Numbered from the stretch's first letter, positions 1 through 9,634 are shown. The stretch is DNA of 64,000 nucleotides from Arthrobacter pullicola (GCF_014836875.1 NZ_JACSQC010000004.1:248001-312000), one strand, 5' to 3'. Made by a program: numbers and translations. The notes: generated from the sequence alone by a model not told the origin.

Positions 1-173
1 AACAGGGCCTGGCGCTCGAAGCAGTGGTCTGCAGCGATGACGGGGCCCGGACGCTGCGGCGCTATTCCTCCACGTCGCAGGCCGACGAGGACGGCGCCCG
101 TGCCCTGGGTATCCGCATGGCGGAGGAACTGCTGGCCGCCGGCGCTGCGGAACTGACGGAACTCGCGTCCTGA
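1..173 (+). CDS. hemC: Hydroxymethylbilane synthase, C-terminal fragment
   Basis: Only the last 56 codons lie in the window, read in frame from base 3 to a TGA at 171-173. The fragment starts QGLALEAVVCSDDGAR and ends AAELTELAS, which resembles the C-terminal domain of porphobilinogen deaminase, the enzyme that joins four porphobilinogens into hydroxymethylbilane. The dipyrromethane-binding and catalytic domains lie upstream of base 1. The assignment leans on the position just before hemD and hemB, the usual actinobacterial order. The start cannot be seen. Confidence 0.75.
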   Translation, partial: QGLALEAVVCSDDGARTLRRYSSTSQADEDGARALGIRMAEELLAAGAAELTELAS

Positions 174-195
174 TGAAGAGCTGAGGCTGGCTCCG

Positions 196-1149
196 ATGAC
201 CACCGACCGCGCCAGGCCGGCACCGAACCCCGCCGGAGGAACCCTCTCCGGTGCGGATGTGGTGCTGCTCCGAACCCCAGACCGCGCGGGTCCCATGGCG
301 GCGGAACTGCGGGCCCGCGGTGCTCGGGTCCGGCTGCTCCCGCTGATCGACTTCCAGCTGCCGGCAGACACCTCCCCGGTGTCTGCCGGACTGCAGGAAC
401 TGGGGGAGGGGGCCTTCGACTGGATCATCCTTACCTCCGCAACAACCGTCCGGGCATTGCACCGGTTCGCCGCAGACTCCGGACGCACGCTGGCCCAGCT
501 GACTTCCGGCACCCGGGTTGCCGCCGTCGGCGCTGCCACCCGGCAGGCACTGGCCGGGAAGGGAATCGACGCCGACCTGGTGCCGGAAGCGGACCAGTCC
601 GCGCGCGGACTGGCCGCCGCCTGGCCCGCCCCAGGAACCGGCCGGAACCGGCTGCTGCTGCCGCAGGCTGACATCGCCGACCCGTTCCTGCGCACCACCC
701 TGGCCGACGCCGGCTGGGAGGTTTCCGCGGTCACCGCCTACCAGACAGTCGACTACCCGGCACCGGAGGAACTGCGGCTGGAGCCGGGCGCTGCGGTGTC
801 GGGGCCCGGGAGCAGCCCCGCTCAGGCAGCACACACCCAACTGTCTCCGGAACAGTACCGAAGCTTCGCCGTGGCCTGCCGCAGCGGAGATGCACCGGCA
901 CCGCACGCCGTCGTCGCCACCTCGCCAAGCACTGCGCGGCGGTTCGTCCGGGACACCCTGGTGCCGGATGCAGCCGTCCTGGTAGCCATCGGTGATCCCA
1001 CCGCCCGCCAGCTCCTTGAGCTCGGGCACCCGCCGGAGGCCACCGCCACCGAGCCCACGCCGGCAGGGATTGCCGACGCCGTTGAAGCGGCCCTGGACGC
1101 ACACAGGATTTCCCATTCCCCTCGACCGGAAGGCAAAACGTCAAAATGA
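196..1149 (+). CDS. hemD: Uroporphyrinogen-III synthase
   Basis: The 317-residue product should cyclise hydroxymethylbilane to uroporphyrinogen III in the cytoplasm. It has the two-lobed, poorly conserved layout of HemD: an early [18 protein letters not shown] segment, a central [12 protein letters not shown] and a late [12 protein letters not shown] that mirrors it in the second lobe. It is longer than the usual 250-270 residues, mainly through an insert around residues 195-235. ATG 196 follows the hemC stop by 22 nt. The stop overlaps the hemB start as ATGA, so translation is probably coupled. HemD is recognised more by position than by sequence. Confidence 0.88.
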   Translation: MTTDRARPAPNPAGGTLSGADVVLLRTPDRAGPMAAELRARGARVRLLPLIDFQLPADTSPVSAGLQELGEGAFDWIILTSATTVRALHRFAADSGRTLAQLTSGTRVAAVGAATRQALAGKGIDADLVPEADQSARGLAAAWPAPGTGRNRLLLPQADIADPFLRTTLADAGWEVSAVTAYQTVDYPAPEELRLEPGAAVSGPGSSPAQAAHTQLSPEQYRSFAVACRSGDAPAPHAVVATSPSTARRFVRDTLVPDAAVLVAIGDPTARQLLELGHPPEATATEPTPAGIADAVEAALDAHRISHSPRPEGKTSK

Positions 1150-2129
1150 GCTTCCCCCAGCACCGCCCCCGCCGGCTGCGGACCACCCCGGCCATGCGCC
1201 GGATGACTGCCGAATACCGTCTTGACCCCGCCGAACTCGTGCTCCCGGCCTTCATCCGGGAAGGCCTCACCGAGCCGAACCCCATCAGCTCCATGCCCGG
1301 CGTTCTCCAGCACACCACCGACACGCTCAAGCGCGCCGCTGCCCAGGCAGTGGAACTCGGCGTCGGTGGCATCATGCTCTTCGGCATTCCAGAGGTCCGG
1401 GACGCAACGGGCAGTGCCGGAACCGATCCGGACGGCGTCCTGAACAAGGCGATCGCCGACGTCCGCGCCGAGGTCGGCGATGACCTGGTGATCATGAGCG
1501 ACGTGTGCCTGGACGAATTCACCGACCATGGGCACTGCGGCGTCCTGGACGCCAACGGTGTGGTGGACAATGACACCACGCTCGAAATCTACGGGCGCAT
1601 GGCCGTTGAACAGGCCCGCGCCGGCGCACACGTCCTGGGCCCGTCCGGCATGATGGACGGCCAGGTCGCCGTGATCCGCCAGGCCCTGGACGACGCCGGC
1701 TTCCAGGACGTCTCTGTTGTCGCCTACGCCGCAAAATACGCTTCTGCTTTCTACGGACCGTTCCGCGAAGCGGTGGATTCCCAGCTCAAGGGCGACCGCC
1801 GCACCTACCAGATGGACGCCGCCAACCGCCGCGAAGCGCTGCTCGAGGTGGAACTGGACCTGGAAGAGGGCGCTGACATGGTCATGGTGAAGCCTGCCAT
1901 GAGCTATCTGGACATCCTGGCCGACGTGGCTGCCATGTCCCCGGTCCCCGTCGCGGCTTACCAGATCTCCGGCGAATACGCGATGATCGAAGCTGCGGCT
2001 GCCAACGGCTGGATCGACCGGCGCCGCGCCATTGAAGAATCCGTCCTCGGCATCAAGCGTGCCGGCGCAAACATCATTCTCACGTACTGGGCCGCCGAAC
2101 TGGCTGCCTGGCTGAAGGAAAGCAAGTAA
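1146..2129 (+). CDS. hemB: Delta-aminolevulinic acid dehydratase (porphobilinogen synthase)
   Basis: The 327-residue enzyme condenses two 5-aminolevulinates into porphobilinogen. The two Schiff-base lysines are visible as K197 in [12 protein letters not shown] and K249 in [12 protein letters not shown]. The metal-site motif reads [14 protein letters not shown] (C121, D123, C131), between the three-cysteine zinc type and the cysteine-free magnesium type. Length is normal for the family. The start overlaps the hemD stop by 4 nt and the TAA shares a base with the hemL ATG (TAATG), so hemD, hemB and hemL form a coupled operon. Confidence 0.97.
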   Translation: MSFPQHRPRRLRTTPAMRRMTAEYRLDPAELVLPAFIREGLTEPNPISSMPGVLQHTTDTLKRAAAQAVELGVGGIMLFGIPEVRDATGSAGTDPDGVLNKAIADVRAEVGDDLVIMSDVCLDEFTDHGHCGVLDANGVVDNDTTLEIYGRMAVEQARAGAHVLGPSGMMDGQVAVIRQALDDAGFQDVSVVAYAAKYASAFYGPFREAVDSQLKGDRRTYQMDAANRREALLEVELDLEEGADMVMVKPAMSYLDILADVAAMSPVPVAAYQISGEYAMIEAAAANGWIDRRRAIEESVLGIKRAGANIILTYWAAELAAWLKESK

Positions 2130-3445
2130 TGACCCAGACAGTCTCCTCCGAAGAGCTCTACGACCGCGCCCGCGCCCTGATGCCCGGCGGAGTTAACTCA
2201 CCCGTGCGCGCCTTTGGATCGGTGGGCGGGACACCGCGCTTCCTGGTTTCAGCCAAGGGGCCCTACGTCACGGACTCCGAGGGACGCGAATACGTGGACC
2301 TGGTGTGTTCCTGGGGTCCGGCACTGGTCGGCCACGCGCATCCGGATGTCCTTGCCGCCGTCCACACGGCCGTGGACCGGGGCCTGTCCTTCGGCGCCTC
2401 GACCCCCGCCGAAGCCGATCTCGCCGCCCTGGTCATGGACCGGGTGAAGCCGGTGGAACGCCTCCGCATGGTCTCCACCGGCACCGAAGCGACCATGACA
2501 GCCGTGCGCCTGGCCCGCGGCTTCACCGGCCGCAACCTGGTCATTAAGTTCGCCGGCTGCTACCACGGCCACCTCGACGGCCTGCTGGCCTCGGCCGGGT
2601 CCGGCGTCGCCACCCTGGCCCTGCCCGGTTCCGCCGGGGTCACCGAAGCCACCGCCGCTGAAACGCTGGTCCTGCCGTACAACGACATCGCTGCCGTCGA
2701 AGCCGCATTCGCCGAACACGGCGCGAACATCGCCGCCGTCATCACGGAGGCAGCCCCGGCCAACATGGGCGTCGTCACCCCCGCGGACGGCTTCAACGCC
2801 GCCCTGTCCCGGATCACCACAGCCCACGGCGCGCTGCTGATCCTGGACGAGGTCCTCACCGGCTTCCGCACCTCGCCGGCCGGATACTGGGGCCTGACCG
2901 GTGCCAACGAAGGCTGGGCGCCTGACCTGTACACCTTCGGCAAGGTCATCGGCGGCGGTATGCCGGTGGCAGCCCTGGGCGGCCGTGCCGAGGTCATGGA
3001 CTACCTGGCGCCGCTCGGGCCGGTGTACCAGGCCGGCACCCTCTCCGGTAACCCGATCGCCATGGCCGCCGGCGTCGCCACGCTCAAGGCCGCGACCGCC
3101 GAGGTGTACGCGAACATTGATGCCCGTTCGGCCCAGCTGTCCCAGGCCGTCTCCGATGCACTCGCTGCGGAAGGCGTGAACCACAGCATCCAGCGTGCCG
3201 GGAACCTGTTCAGCATCGCCTTCGGCACCGCGGAGCACGGTGTGCACAACTACGCCGATGCCCTGGCCCAGGACACATTCCGTTTCAAGCCGTTCTTCCA
3301 CTCCATGCTGGATTCCGGGGTCTACCTGCCGCCGTCGGTCTTCGAGGCCTGGTTCCTCTCCGGCGCGCATGATGACGCAGCCATGGACCGGATCCTGGCC
3401 GCACTGCCGGCAGCTGCCAAGGCGGCGGCCGCGGCCAAGCCGTAG
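2129..3445 (+). CDS. hemL: Glutamate-1-semialdehyde 2,1-aminomutase
   Basis: The 438-residue PLP enzyme converts glutamate-1-semialdehyde into 5-aminolevulinate, the first committed tetrapyrrole precursor of the C5 route. Seen in the sequence: N-terminal [13 protein letters not shown], the cofactor aspartate D240 in [12 protein letters not shown], and K272 in [12 protein letters not shown] as the Schiff-base lysine. Length fits the family. It is the last gene of the hem operon and is followed at once by a strong hairpin. GtrA (HemA) is presumably upstream of the window. Confidence 0.97.
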   Translation: MTQTVSSEELYDRARALMPGGVNSPVRAFGSVGGTPRFLVSAKGPYVTDSEGREYVDLVCSWGPALVGHAHPDVLAAVHTAVDRGLSFGASTPAEADLAALVMDRVKPVERLRMVSTGTEATMTAVRLARGFTGRNLVIKFAGCYHGHLDGLLASAGSGVATLALPGSAGVTEATAAETLVLPYNDIAAVEAAFAEHGANIAAVITEAAPANMGVVTPADGFNAALSRITTAHGALLILDEVLTGFRTSPAGYWGLTGANEGWAPDLYTFGKVIGGGMPVAALGGRAEVMDYLAPLGPVYQAGTLSGNPIAMAAGVATLKAATAEVYANIDARSAQLSQAVSDALAAEGVNHSIQRAGNLFSIAFGTAEHGVHNYADALAQDTFRFKPFFHSMLDSGVYLPPSVFEAWFLSGAHDDAAMDRILAALPAAAKAAAAAKP

Positions 3446-3465
3446 GTTCACCCGAAACGAGATGA

Positions 3466-3505
3466 CAGAAACTGCCCGTATTGCACCGGATACGGGCAGT
3501 TTCTG
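3466..3505. terminator. Bidirectional terminator between hemL and the ABC permease
   Basis: A perfect 16-bp inverted repeat (arms 3466-3481 and 3490-3505) encloses an 8-nt loop. It sits 20 nt after the hemL stop and 17 nt past the end of the convergent permease gene, so it can serve both transcripts. The outer arms are AT-rich on both sides. Confidence 0.85.
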
Positions 3506-3522
3506 CTATCTCGGTGAGGTAA

Positions 3523-4365
3523 TCAGCCGAGAATGTCCCTGCGGTCCAGGGCCCACACCGTCACCGCCGTGAAAAGTACACACCCTGCGGCGAGAAGTCC
3601 CAGCCCTGCCAGGTCGGGGCCATCCGCCAACGGATCGTTCAGGTAGGCCCAGGAATAGGGGGAGAAGGTCCGCAGCCAGTCCAGGTCCGGGTTCTGGTTC
3701 GCCAGCGCGTTCAGGACATAGCCCGCGGCGGCTACGCCCGCGGCGGTGCTCAGCGCCGCGGTCCGACGGCCGGTGAGGGCGCCGATTGCCATCGCGATGC
3801 TGGCGGCCAGATAGCCCAGTCCCAGCCACGATGCCTCCACTGCTGCAACGTTCGCGGCCTCCAACCCAAGCTCGGAGGGGCCGCTGAGGGTCAGGACCAG
3901 CACCGCCGTGACCACAGCGAACCAGAGCAGCCGCACCAGGATCCCCAGCGCCGACTCCAAGGCGTACTGGCCCCTGCCTACGCCGTGTGAGAGCACCAAC
4001 TCCAGCCGCCCGGATTCCTCAGCCCCTGCAACCGCAGCGCTTCCCCAGGACACCGCAGCCGCAGTGATGAGAACGAACCCCAGCAGTCCGAAGAACGTGG
4101 CCTGGACGTAGCCCGGCCCCGAAAGGATGTCCTCGTAGCCCAGGGCATTGACCAGTTCGGGCGGAAGGCCTTCAATCATGTTCCGCATATCGGCCCCGTT
4201 CATGGACGGATAGAGGGGCAGATACAGCAGCAGTACGGCGGATAGGGCGAGCGTCCAGGCGAGCGTGGAACGCCAGGTATCCACCACCGCACGGCGGAAG
4301 ACAGGAAGCGGAGGGGAGGCGATGGCCTTCCCGCTGCCCACGGCTGTGTGCTCTCCACTGCTCAC
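3523..4365 (-). CDS. ABC-2 type exporter, permease subunit
   Basis: The 280-residue protein has about six hydrophobic spans, for example near residues 33-52, 108-128, 158-180, 198-220 and 230-250 and a last one before the C-terminal WALDRRDILG. It has no ATPase motifs. The start overlaps the stop of the upstream ATPase gene by 4 nt (ATGA), so the two form one exporter. The layout (periplasmic loop after span 1, then paired helices) fits ABC-2 permeases linked to drug or lipid export. No substrate can be read from the sequence. Confidence 0.85.
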   Translation of the reverse strand: MSSGEHTAVGSGKAIASPPLPVFRRAVVDTWRSTLAWTLALSAVLLLYLPLYPSMNGADMRNMIEGLPPELVNALGYEDILSGPGYVQATFFGLLGFVLITAAAVSWGSAAVAGAEESGRLELVLSHGVGRGQYALESALGILVRLLWFAVVTAVLVLTLSGPSELGLEAANVAAVEASWLGLGYLAASIAMAIGALTGRRTAALSTAAGVAAAGYVLNALANQNPDLDWLRTFSPYSWAYLNDPLADGPDLAGLGLLAAGCVLFTAVTVWALDRRDILG

Positions 4366-5342
4366 GGCTGTGCCCTCCGGCCATCCGCGTCCGGCGAGGG
4401 CGCTGCCTGATTCTCCCCGGGCCTGCCGTAGAGACGCAGGACGGATTCCTCCAGGTCGGGCTCTTCCACCGACAGGTCCAGGACCCGGTAACCGGCAAGA
4501 ATCTTAATGAAGGGGTCAACCCCTCCTTCCAGGGTGCCCTGGATGTGCAGGATGCCGTCCTGGGCAGTGACGGTCCCCTTCAGCCCGGCCGCGCGTTCCA
4601 GCTCGCCGTGCAGCACGTCCGGGCCCGTCCCGGACACGGACGCGCGGACGTGCCGGAGCCGGTTAAGGCGCAGGGAGGACACATCTCCCTGCGCCACCAC
4701 CCGGCCCAGGGAGAGCACTGCCACTACGTCCGCTGCCTGCTGGATTTCACTGAGTACGTGGGAACTGAGCAGGACCGTGCGTCCGGCTGCGCGTGCCTCC
4801 CGCACCAGATCGAGGAATTCGCGCTGGACCAGCGGATCCAGTCCGCTCGTGGGTTCGTCCAGGATCAGCAGGTCCGGATCGTGCATAAAGGCCTGGACCA
4901 AGCCAAGTTTCTGCCGGTTGCCCTTGGAAAGCGTGTGTACCGGCCGGGACAGGTCGAGGTCCAGGCGCCCGGCAAGCAGCTCGATTCTGCCGGCGGGGAC
5001 CGGGGCGCTGATTTCGGCATAGTGCCGCAGCAGCGTTCCGCTCCGGATCCGTCCGTCGAGCCGGAGGTCCCCGGGAATATAACCAATCCTGCGACGCAGG
5101 GCCGCACCACCGTTTCGCGGGGATAAGCCGAGGACGACGGCGGTTCCCGACGTCGGGCGGACGATGTCCAGCAGGATCCGCAGGGTGGTTGTTTTCCCGG
5201 ACCCGTTGGGACCGATCAGACCGAAAACGGTCCCAGGTTGCACAACGAGATCCAGGGAGGTGAGCGCCGTGTTTGAACCGTATCGTTTGGTCAGGGCCCG
5301 GGTCTCGATCACAGGTGGAACGGTCTCGATCGCTGGCGGCAT
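4362..5342 (-). CDS. ABC exporter, ATP-binding subunit
   Basis: The 326-residue ATPase has Walker A GPNGSGKTT near residue 44, a signature LSKGNRQKLGL near 138, Walker B LLILDEPTSGLDP near 155 and the H-loop SSHVLSEI. The C-terminal 90 residues form the DUF4162-like extension found in ABC-2 exporter ATPases. An AGGAG ribosome site lies 5-6 nt before the ATG. It is coupled to the permease gene downstream. The family includes antibiotic self-resistance pumps of the DrrA type, but the substrate here is unknown. Confidence 0.9.
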   Translation of the reverse strand: MPPAIETVPPVIETRALTKRYGSNTALTSLDLVVQPGTVFGLIGPNGSGKTTTLRILLDIVRPTSGTAVVLGLSPRNGGAALRRRIGYIPGDLRLDGRIRSGTLLRHYAEISAPVPAGRIELLAGRLDLDLSRPVHTLSKGNRQKLGLVQAFMHDPDLLILDEPTSGLDPLVQREFLDLVREARAAGRTVLLSSHVLSEIQQAADVVAVLSLGRVVAQGDVSSLRLNRLRHVRASVSGTGPDVLHGELERAAGLKGTVTAQDGILHIQGTLEGGVDPFIKILAGYRVLDLSVEEPDLEESVLRLYGRPGENQAAPSPDADGRRAQP

Positions 5343-5575
5343 TAAGGCTCCTATAAGGTCAGGCCGGATCGGCCGGGGGACGGTACGTAAGGTGCCTGTT
5401 CCTGTAGATGTAGCAGGTCCGGTACATTTCCGGGGGCGATTCGTGCCCTGAGAATAATGCCGCCCGGATGGGAAATCGAGGGCAGCCCTGCCCGTAGGGT
5501 GGTTTTACTCCCCACCACATCCCTCTTAGCGGCCGGGCTCCGCAGCCGGCCGATGCGCGCAAAGGTAAGCACATA
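5343..5575. other. Divergent promoter spacer, 233 bp
   Basis: This spacer separates the ABC exporter (minus strand) from the FUSC gene (plus strand). It must hold both promoters. On the FUSC side are two GC-rich inverted repeats, one around GGGCAGCCCTGCCC (about 5479-5493) and one about 5530-5553. I could not assign a known riboswitch or operator, and there is no convincing ORF. Confidence 0.4.
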
Positions 5576-6520
5576 ATGATGATTTTCAGCCGTCCCCAGC
5601 CGGGAACGCTGCCGACAACGTTCAAACTGCTGGTGGCAATCCTGATTCCTTCCGCTATCGTGAGCGTCCTGGGAGGCGCCTCCGCCAGTATGGGATTTGG
5701 TTTGGCCGTGGGCCTCGGCATGGCAGTCACCCCCGTGAGCCGGCCGCGGCAGGCTGCCATGCTGGTTGCCTTGGGCGCAGCTCTTGGCGGGCTGGCTTCA
5801 CTGGCAGGGTCATCACCGTGGGCTATCTCGGTGCTCATTTTTGTTTCGGCCATCCTGAACGCCATCTCCAATCAGCGCTCTGCCGGGCTGCTTTCCCTTG
5901 CCCCGATTATGGTGATCCTCATCGGCCCCGGACCGATCGATCTCAGCTGGTGGTCCGCGGTCTTGTGGATCCTGGCCGGCGGAGCGACAGGTGCGCTGAT
6001 CACCCGGCTGCTGAAGTTCCAGGCTCCGGTTCTTCCAGTGGACAAACGCACTGCCTGGGAGCACGGCCTCGCCGTGGGCCTTGTGTGCGCTGCAGTGATG
6101 TTCTGGAGTCTGGCGAATGACATTCCCCACGGCTACTGGATCGCCGTGACCGTGCTGATGGCGCTGCGGCCCCTTCCCGACCAACGCCGCGAGACCCTGA
6201 ACGGGCGCCTCATCGGCACCTTCCTGGGCGCCGTCGTCGCGCTGCTGGCAGTGGTCTTCCTCCCCTCCTGGGGCGCCCTGATTGTCGCCGTGCTGTGCCT
6301 GTTCTTCCTGGTCTGGTATTCCATGGGCGGGGCCTACCTGATGCAGGCGCTTGCCCTGACGCCCATGCTGCTGATCTTCGCTTCGCTGGGGGACATCGAA
6401 CGCGGCTTCGAGCTGACTGTGGAACGGGTTATCTTCACGGCCATCGGATTCGCCGTCGCGGTGCTGGCTGCACTGCTCCTCCGGCACTGGGAATCCCGGC
6501 GTGAGGCCGAGATGGGCTGA
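5576..6520 (+). CDS. FUSC-type integral membrane protein
   Basis: The 314-residue protein is mostly hydrophobic, with two sets of four to five helices around a short soluble stretch (about residues 138-160). The second set holds the stretch WIAVTVLMALRPLPDQRRETLNGRLIGT. That stretch is typical of the FUSC/aromatic-acid exporter superfamily (fusaric acid resistance proteins). Only the membrane half is present, without the long cytoplasmic domains of AaeB. AAAGGT precedes the ATG by about 9 nt; a second ATG follows at once, so the start could be 5579. Substrate unknown. Confidence 0.75.
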   Translation: MMIFSRPQPGTLPTTFKLLVAILIPSAIVSVLGGASASMGFGLAVGLGMAVTPVSRPRQAAMLVALGAALGGLASLAGSSPWAISVLIFVSAILNAISNQRSAGLLSLAPIMVILIGPGPIDLSWWSAVLWILAGGATGALITRLLKFQAPVLPVDKRTAWEHGLAVGLVCAAVMFWSLANDIPHGYWIAVTVLMALRPLPDQRRETLNGRLIGTFLGAVVALLAVVFLPSWGALIVAVLCLFFLVWYSMGGAYLMQALALTPMLLIFASLGDIERGFELTVERVIFTAIGFAVAVLAALLLRHWESRREAEMG

Positions 6521-6621
6521 GACCACCGCGGGTCAGCGGAGGGGACGGAACCGTGCCCGGGCATGGAGGCAGCACAGCAGGATGCGGTGCAGGACAGGCC
6601 GCGCTGGTGCTGCTTAAACGA

Positions 6622-6657
6622 AATATGCCCCACATCCGGAAGGACGCGGGGCATATT
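6622..6657. terminator. Bidirectional terminator between the FUSC gene and metQ
   Basis: The arms AATATGCCCC (6622-6631) and GGGGCATATT (6648-6657) pair perfectly over 10 bp, with a 16-nt loop. The repeat lies between two convergent genes and ends 11 nt from the metQ stop, so it can terminate both. Confidence 0.75.
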
Positions 6658-6668
6658 CGTCACCGCTG

Positions 6669-7508
6669 CTAGAAAGCGGCGGTGACGTCGCCGTTCGGCC
6701 ACTTCTGCTCAATGAACGCCTTGACGTCCGCAGAGTGCAGCAGCTCGTCGAGCTTCTCGATCCGCGCGTCCTTGCTGCCGGACTTCCAGACGAGCAGGTT
6801 CGCGTACGGGTTGGCATCGAGTGACTCCACCAGAAGCGCGTCATCGGTGTTCAGCCCGGCATCCAGGATGTAGTTACCGTTGATGATTGCCAGGTCCACG
6901 GTGGGATCCGAGAGATCGTTCACCAGCAGTTCAGCCTGGTTCTCGGAGAAGTCCAGGTTCTTCGGGTTCTGCTCATCGGTCAGGGCGATGACCGAGGCGT
7001 CCTCGCCGATGTCCGTCAGCAGGCCGGCATCTTCGAGCAGCTTGAGCGCACGGGCCTGGTTGGACGGGTCATTGGTGATGGCAACGCGGGCGCCCTCAGC
7101 GACGTCGGAAATGTCCTTGTGCTTCTCGCTGAAGATGGCATACGGCTCGATGTGGATGCCTTCGCCGTGCTCGAAGTCGTAACCCTGGCTCTCGGTCTGG
7201 GCCTCGAGGTAGGACAGGTGCTGGAAGTAGTTGGCGTCGATGGAGCCGTCGTCCAGCGCAATATTGGGGGTCACGTAGTCATCAAACGGAACAACTTCGA
7301 GTTCCAGGCCGGCGTCCGCAGCGAGGTTCTCGGCAACGTACTCCAAGATGACTGCGTGCGGCTGCGGGCTGGCGCCCACAGTCAGCGTGACAGGGTTGGC
7401 CGGATCGAGGCTCTCCACAGCGCTGGAGGAGGATTCGGAACCCCCGCAAGCCGTCAGCGCCAGAGCCGCGGCCACGCCGGTGGCCACGAGTGAAAATGCT
7501 TTCCGCAT
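6669..7508 (-). CDS. metQ: Methionine ABC transporter, substrate-binding lipoprotein (NlpA family)
   Basis: The 279-residue protein should bind D/L-methionine outside the membrane and deliver it to MetNI. The start is ATG 7508, because a lipoprotein signal follows at once: MRKAFSLV, a hydrophobic core and lipobox LTAC with Cys21. AAAGGA lies 12 nt upstream. An upstream in-frame start would put 31 residues before the signal and is rejected. The mature part has NlpA-family features such as FDDYVTPNIALDDGSIDANYFQH and LVNDLSDPTVDLAIINGNY. It is the last gene of a metN-metI-metQ operon, 130 nt after metI. Confidence 0.92.
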   Translation of the reverse strand: MRKAFSLVATGVAAALALTACGGSESSSSAVESLDPANPVTLTVGASPQPHAVILEYVAENLAADAGLELEVVPFDDYVTPNIALDDGSIDANYFQHLSYLEAQTESQGYDFEHGEGIHIEPYAIFSEKHKDISDVAEGARVAITNDPSNQARALKLLEDAGLLTDIGEDASVIALTDEQNPKNLDFSENQAELLVNDLSDPTVDLAIINGNYILDAGLNTDDALLVESLDANPYANLLVWKSGSKDARIEKLDELLHSADVKAFIEQKWPNGDVTAAF

Positions 7509-7638
7509 CGGATGCGTTTCCTTTCGAGTGTCCGGCCGGGGCGGGCCCTGGCCGGCTGTTATGCAGCTAGCGGCTACTGGCTGCAGTCCCTGGTTCCGCA
7601 CGTTCGTACGGCTCAGGAAGTATCAGGGCCCGAGGGGA

Positions 7639-8427
7639 TCAGGCCCGCGCGTCGTCACGCAGTTCTTCGCCTGCCGGCACGGCTGCGGCGGGCGCTGCGG
7701 CTGGAGCGGCTGCAGTCACCGGCCGCCGGGGGCGGTTGCCCGCTGCGGAGCGGTGGTCCACCCGCCTGGCGGCGAAGTCCCCGGCCAGCTGGATGATCTG
7801 CACGATCGCCACGATGATGACGATCGTTACGACCATGACGGCGGTGTCGAAGCGCTGGACACCGTAGTTGTAGGCCAGCCGGCCCAGGCCGCCGCCGCCG
7901 ATAATGCCCGCCATCGCCGAGTACCCAACCAGGGTGACCAGGGTCGTTGTCAGTGCGGCGACCAGGCCTGGCAGGGACTCCGGCATCAGGACCTTGCGGA
8001 TGACCTGCATCCGCGTGGAGCCCATCACCAGAGCGGCGTCGATCTTGCCGCCGGAGACGTCGCGCAGAGCGGTTTCCACCAGCCGCGCGAAGAACGGAAT
8101 AGTACCAATGCTCAGGGGAACACAGGCCGCCAGCGGGCCGATCGAAGAGCCGGTGACCATCCGGGAGAACGGAATGAGGATGACCATCAGGATCGCGAAC
8201 GGGATGGAACGGGTGATGTTCACGATGATGTCGGACAGGATCCGGTTGGTGACAGGCATCGGCCGGAGCCCGCCGGGGGCGCTGGTATGCAGGAAAATGC
8301 CCAGCGGCAGGCCAATCAGCAGCGTGAAGAAGCCTGAGACACCGACCATCAGCAGGGTGTCAGCCACGGCCTCCGGAAGCGCCTTGGTGATGCCGGGGTT
8401 GTTAGCCAGTTCTTCGAACAAATTCAT
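7639..8427 (-). CDS. metI: Methionine ABC transporter, permease subunit
   Basis: The 262-residue inner-membrane protein has about five to six spans and the EAA loop region ending LVGYSAMAGIIGGGGLGRLAYNYG, typical of MetI. The family is usually about 215-230 residues. Here an extra Ala/Pro-rich cytoplasmic tail of about 35 residues ends EELRDDARA. The start overlaps the metN stop (ATGA). With MetN and MetQ it forms a methionine importer; the substrate is inferred from the whole operon. Confidence 0.93.
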   Translation of the reverse strand: MNLFEELANNPGITKALPEAVADTLLMVGVSGFFTLLIGLPLGIFLHTSAPGGLRPMPVTNRILSDIIVNITRSIPFAILMVILIPFSRMVTGSSIGPLAACVPLSIGTIPFFARLVETALRDVSGGKIDAALVMGSTRMQVIRKVLMPESLPGLVAALTTTLVTLVGYSAMAGIIGGGGLGRLAYNYGVQRFDTAVMVVTIVIIVAIVQIIQLAGDFAARRVDHRSAAGNRPRRPVTAAAPAAAPAAAVPAGEELRDDARA

Positions 8428-9404
8428 GCCGCCACCTCCACTGTGACTCCCTGGGATGCCAGGTAGTCTTTGACCGCTTCCATGTCGGTGCTCGCATCCA
8501 GCTGGACCCGCAGACGGCCAAAGCGCTGGCCGGCCAGGGTTTCCACGCTGCCGGCCAGGACATTGACGTCGGTGTTGAAGCGCCTGGTCAGACCTGAAAG
8601 GACCGGTTCGGTAGCGTGGTCGCCGACCATGAGCAGTTCCACCACCGGGCCGCCCGGTACCGGGGGAGTCGGGGGCAGCGGTATCAGGGCCTTGGCGAGA
8701 CGGCCGCCCAAATGGGATGCCACCTCCTGCAGCGGCCCGTGCTCGACCACGCGTCCGGCTTCAAGCAGGGACACCGAGTCGCAGATCCGCTTCACAACGT
8801 TCATCTCGTGGGTGATGATCAGCACGGTCAGTCCGAGGCGGTTCGTCAGTTCCGAAATGAGGTCCAGGATTTCGTCCGTGGTGCGCGGATCGAGGGCGGA
8901 GGTGGGCTCGTCGCAGAGCAGCACATCCGGGTGGGCAGCCAGGGCGCGGGCGATCCCCACACGCTGCTTCTGTCCGCCGGAGAGCTGGGCGGGGTAGGCG
9001 TCGGCGAACTGGTCCAGGCCGACCAGGGCCAGCAGTTCCTGAACCCGTGCCTCGATGTCCCGCTTCGGTGTTCCCACCAATTCCAGCGGGTGGGCGATGT
9101 TGGCGGCGGTTGTGCGGGAATCCATGAGGTTGGCGTGCTGGAACACCATTCCGATCCGGCGGCGGGCCAGCCGGATCTCGGAGTCCTTCACGTTCGTCAG
9201 CTCCCGGCCGTCGATCGTGACAGTTCCCGACGACGGGCGGTCAAGCAGCGTGAGGCACCGGACCAGGGTCGATTTCCCAGCGCCGGAATGTCCGATGATG
9301 CCGTGGATCGATCCCTTGGGAACGCTCATGCTGACACCGTCCAGGGCAACTACTTCCCGGGTGCCCTGGCGGTAGACCTTTCGCAGGTCGGTAACTGTGA
9401 TCAT
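8424..9404 (-). CDS. metN: Methionine ABC transporter, ATP-binding subunit
   Basis: The 326-residue ATPase has Walker A GHSGAGKST at 38-46, signature LSGGQKQRVGIARAL, Walker B VLLCDEPTSALDP and the H-loop ITHEMNVVKRI. Residues about 252-326 form the NIL domain (LSGLTRRFNTDVNVLAGSVE), which in MetN binds intracellular methionine and shuts down transport. Feedback inhibition of this importer is therefore likely. It is the first gene of metNIQ and is preceded by a 230-nt leader. Confidence 0.94.
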   Translation of the reverse strand: MITVTDLRKVYRQGTREVVALDGVSMSVPKGSIHGIIGHSGAGKSTLVRCLTLLDRPSSGTVTIDGRELTNVKDSEIRLARRRIGMVFQHANLMDSRTTAANIAHPLELVGTPKRDIEARVQELLALVGLDQFADAYPAQLSGGQKQRVGIARALAAHPDVLLCDEPTSALDPRTTDEILDLISELTNRLGLTVLIITHEMNVVKRICDSVSLLEAGRVVEHGPLQEVASHLGGRLAKALIPLPPTPPVPGGPVVELLMVGDHATEPVLSGLTRRFNTDVNVLAGSVETLAGQRFGRLRVQLDASTDMEAVKDYLASQGVTVEVAA

Positions 9405-9634
9405 TCATCCTCGTGTCTGCGTCGTGTGGGACATGCGGGGGCAGGAGCAGGGCCTCGTGGCGGCACGCCGCCGGCCGAACCGAAGTGGAGGAGTGCCTGC
9501 CAATCACGTGACACGGGGCGCGCCACCGGCTCGGGAGACTCCGGCCGCACCCGGGCGCCATCAGCGCCTGACACTGCGTCAAGTACTTAATGTTACGCGG
9601 GTATGTCCCTTACCCGGAAATCCGGAAGGCCCGG
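9405..9634 (-). other. Long GC-rich leader upstream of metN
   Basis: These 230 nt lie between the exonuclease stop and metN. They hold the palindrome AAGTACTT (9581-9588 region), inverted repeats GGGTA/TACCC and CCGGA/TCCGG just after the exonuclease gene, and longer GC-rich repeats at about 9510-9560. By eye I find no GGCAACC-type core of a SAM-I or SAM-IV riboswitch and no clear promoter. Methionine control here is plausible but not shown. Confidence 0.35.

Noticed and set aside
2249-3451. 400-codon minus-strand open frame opposite hemL
   Set aside because: It has no recognisable domain, while the hemL frame carries the PLP lysine and the family motifs. High GC makes such antisense frames common.
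9405-9604. SAM riboswitch upstream of metN
   Set aside because: No GGCAACC-like core or matching helices were found on the minus strand by eye.
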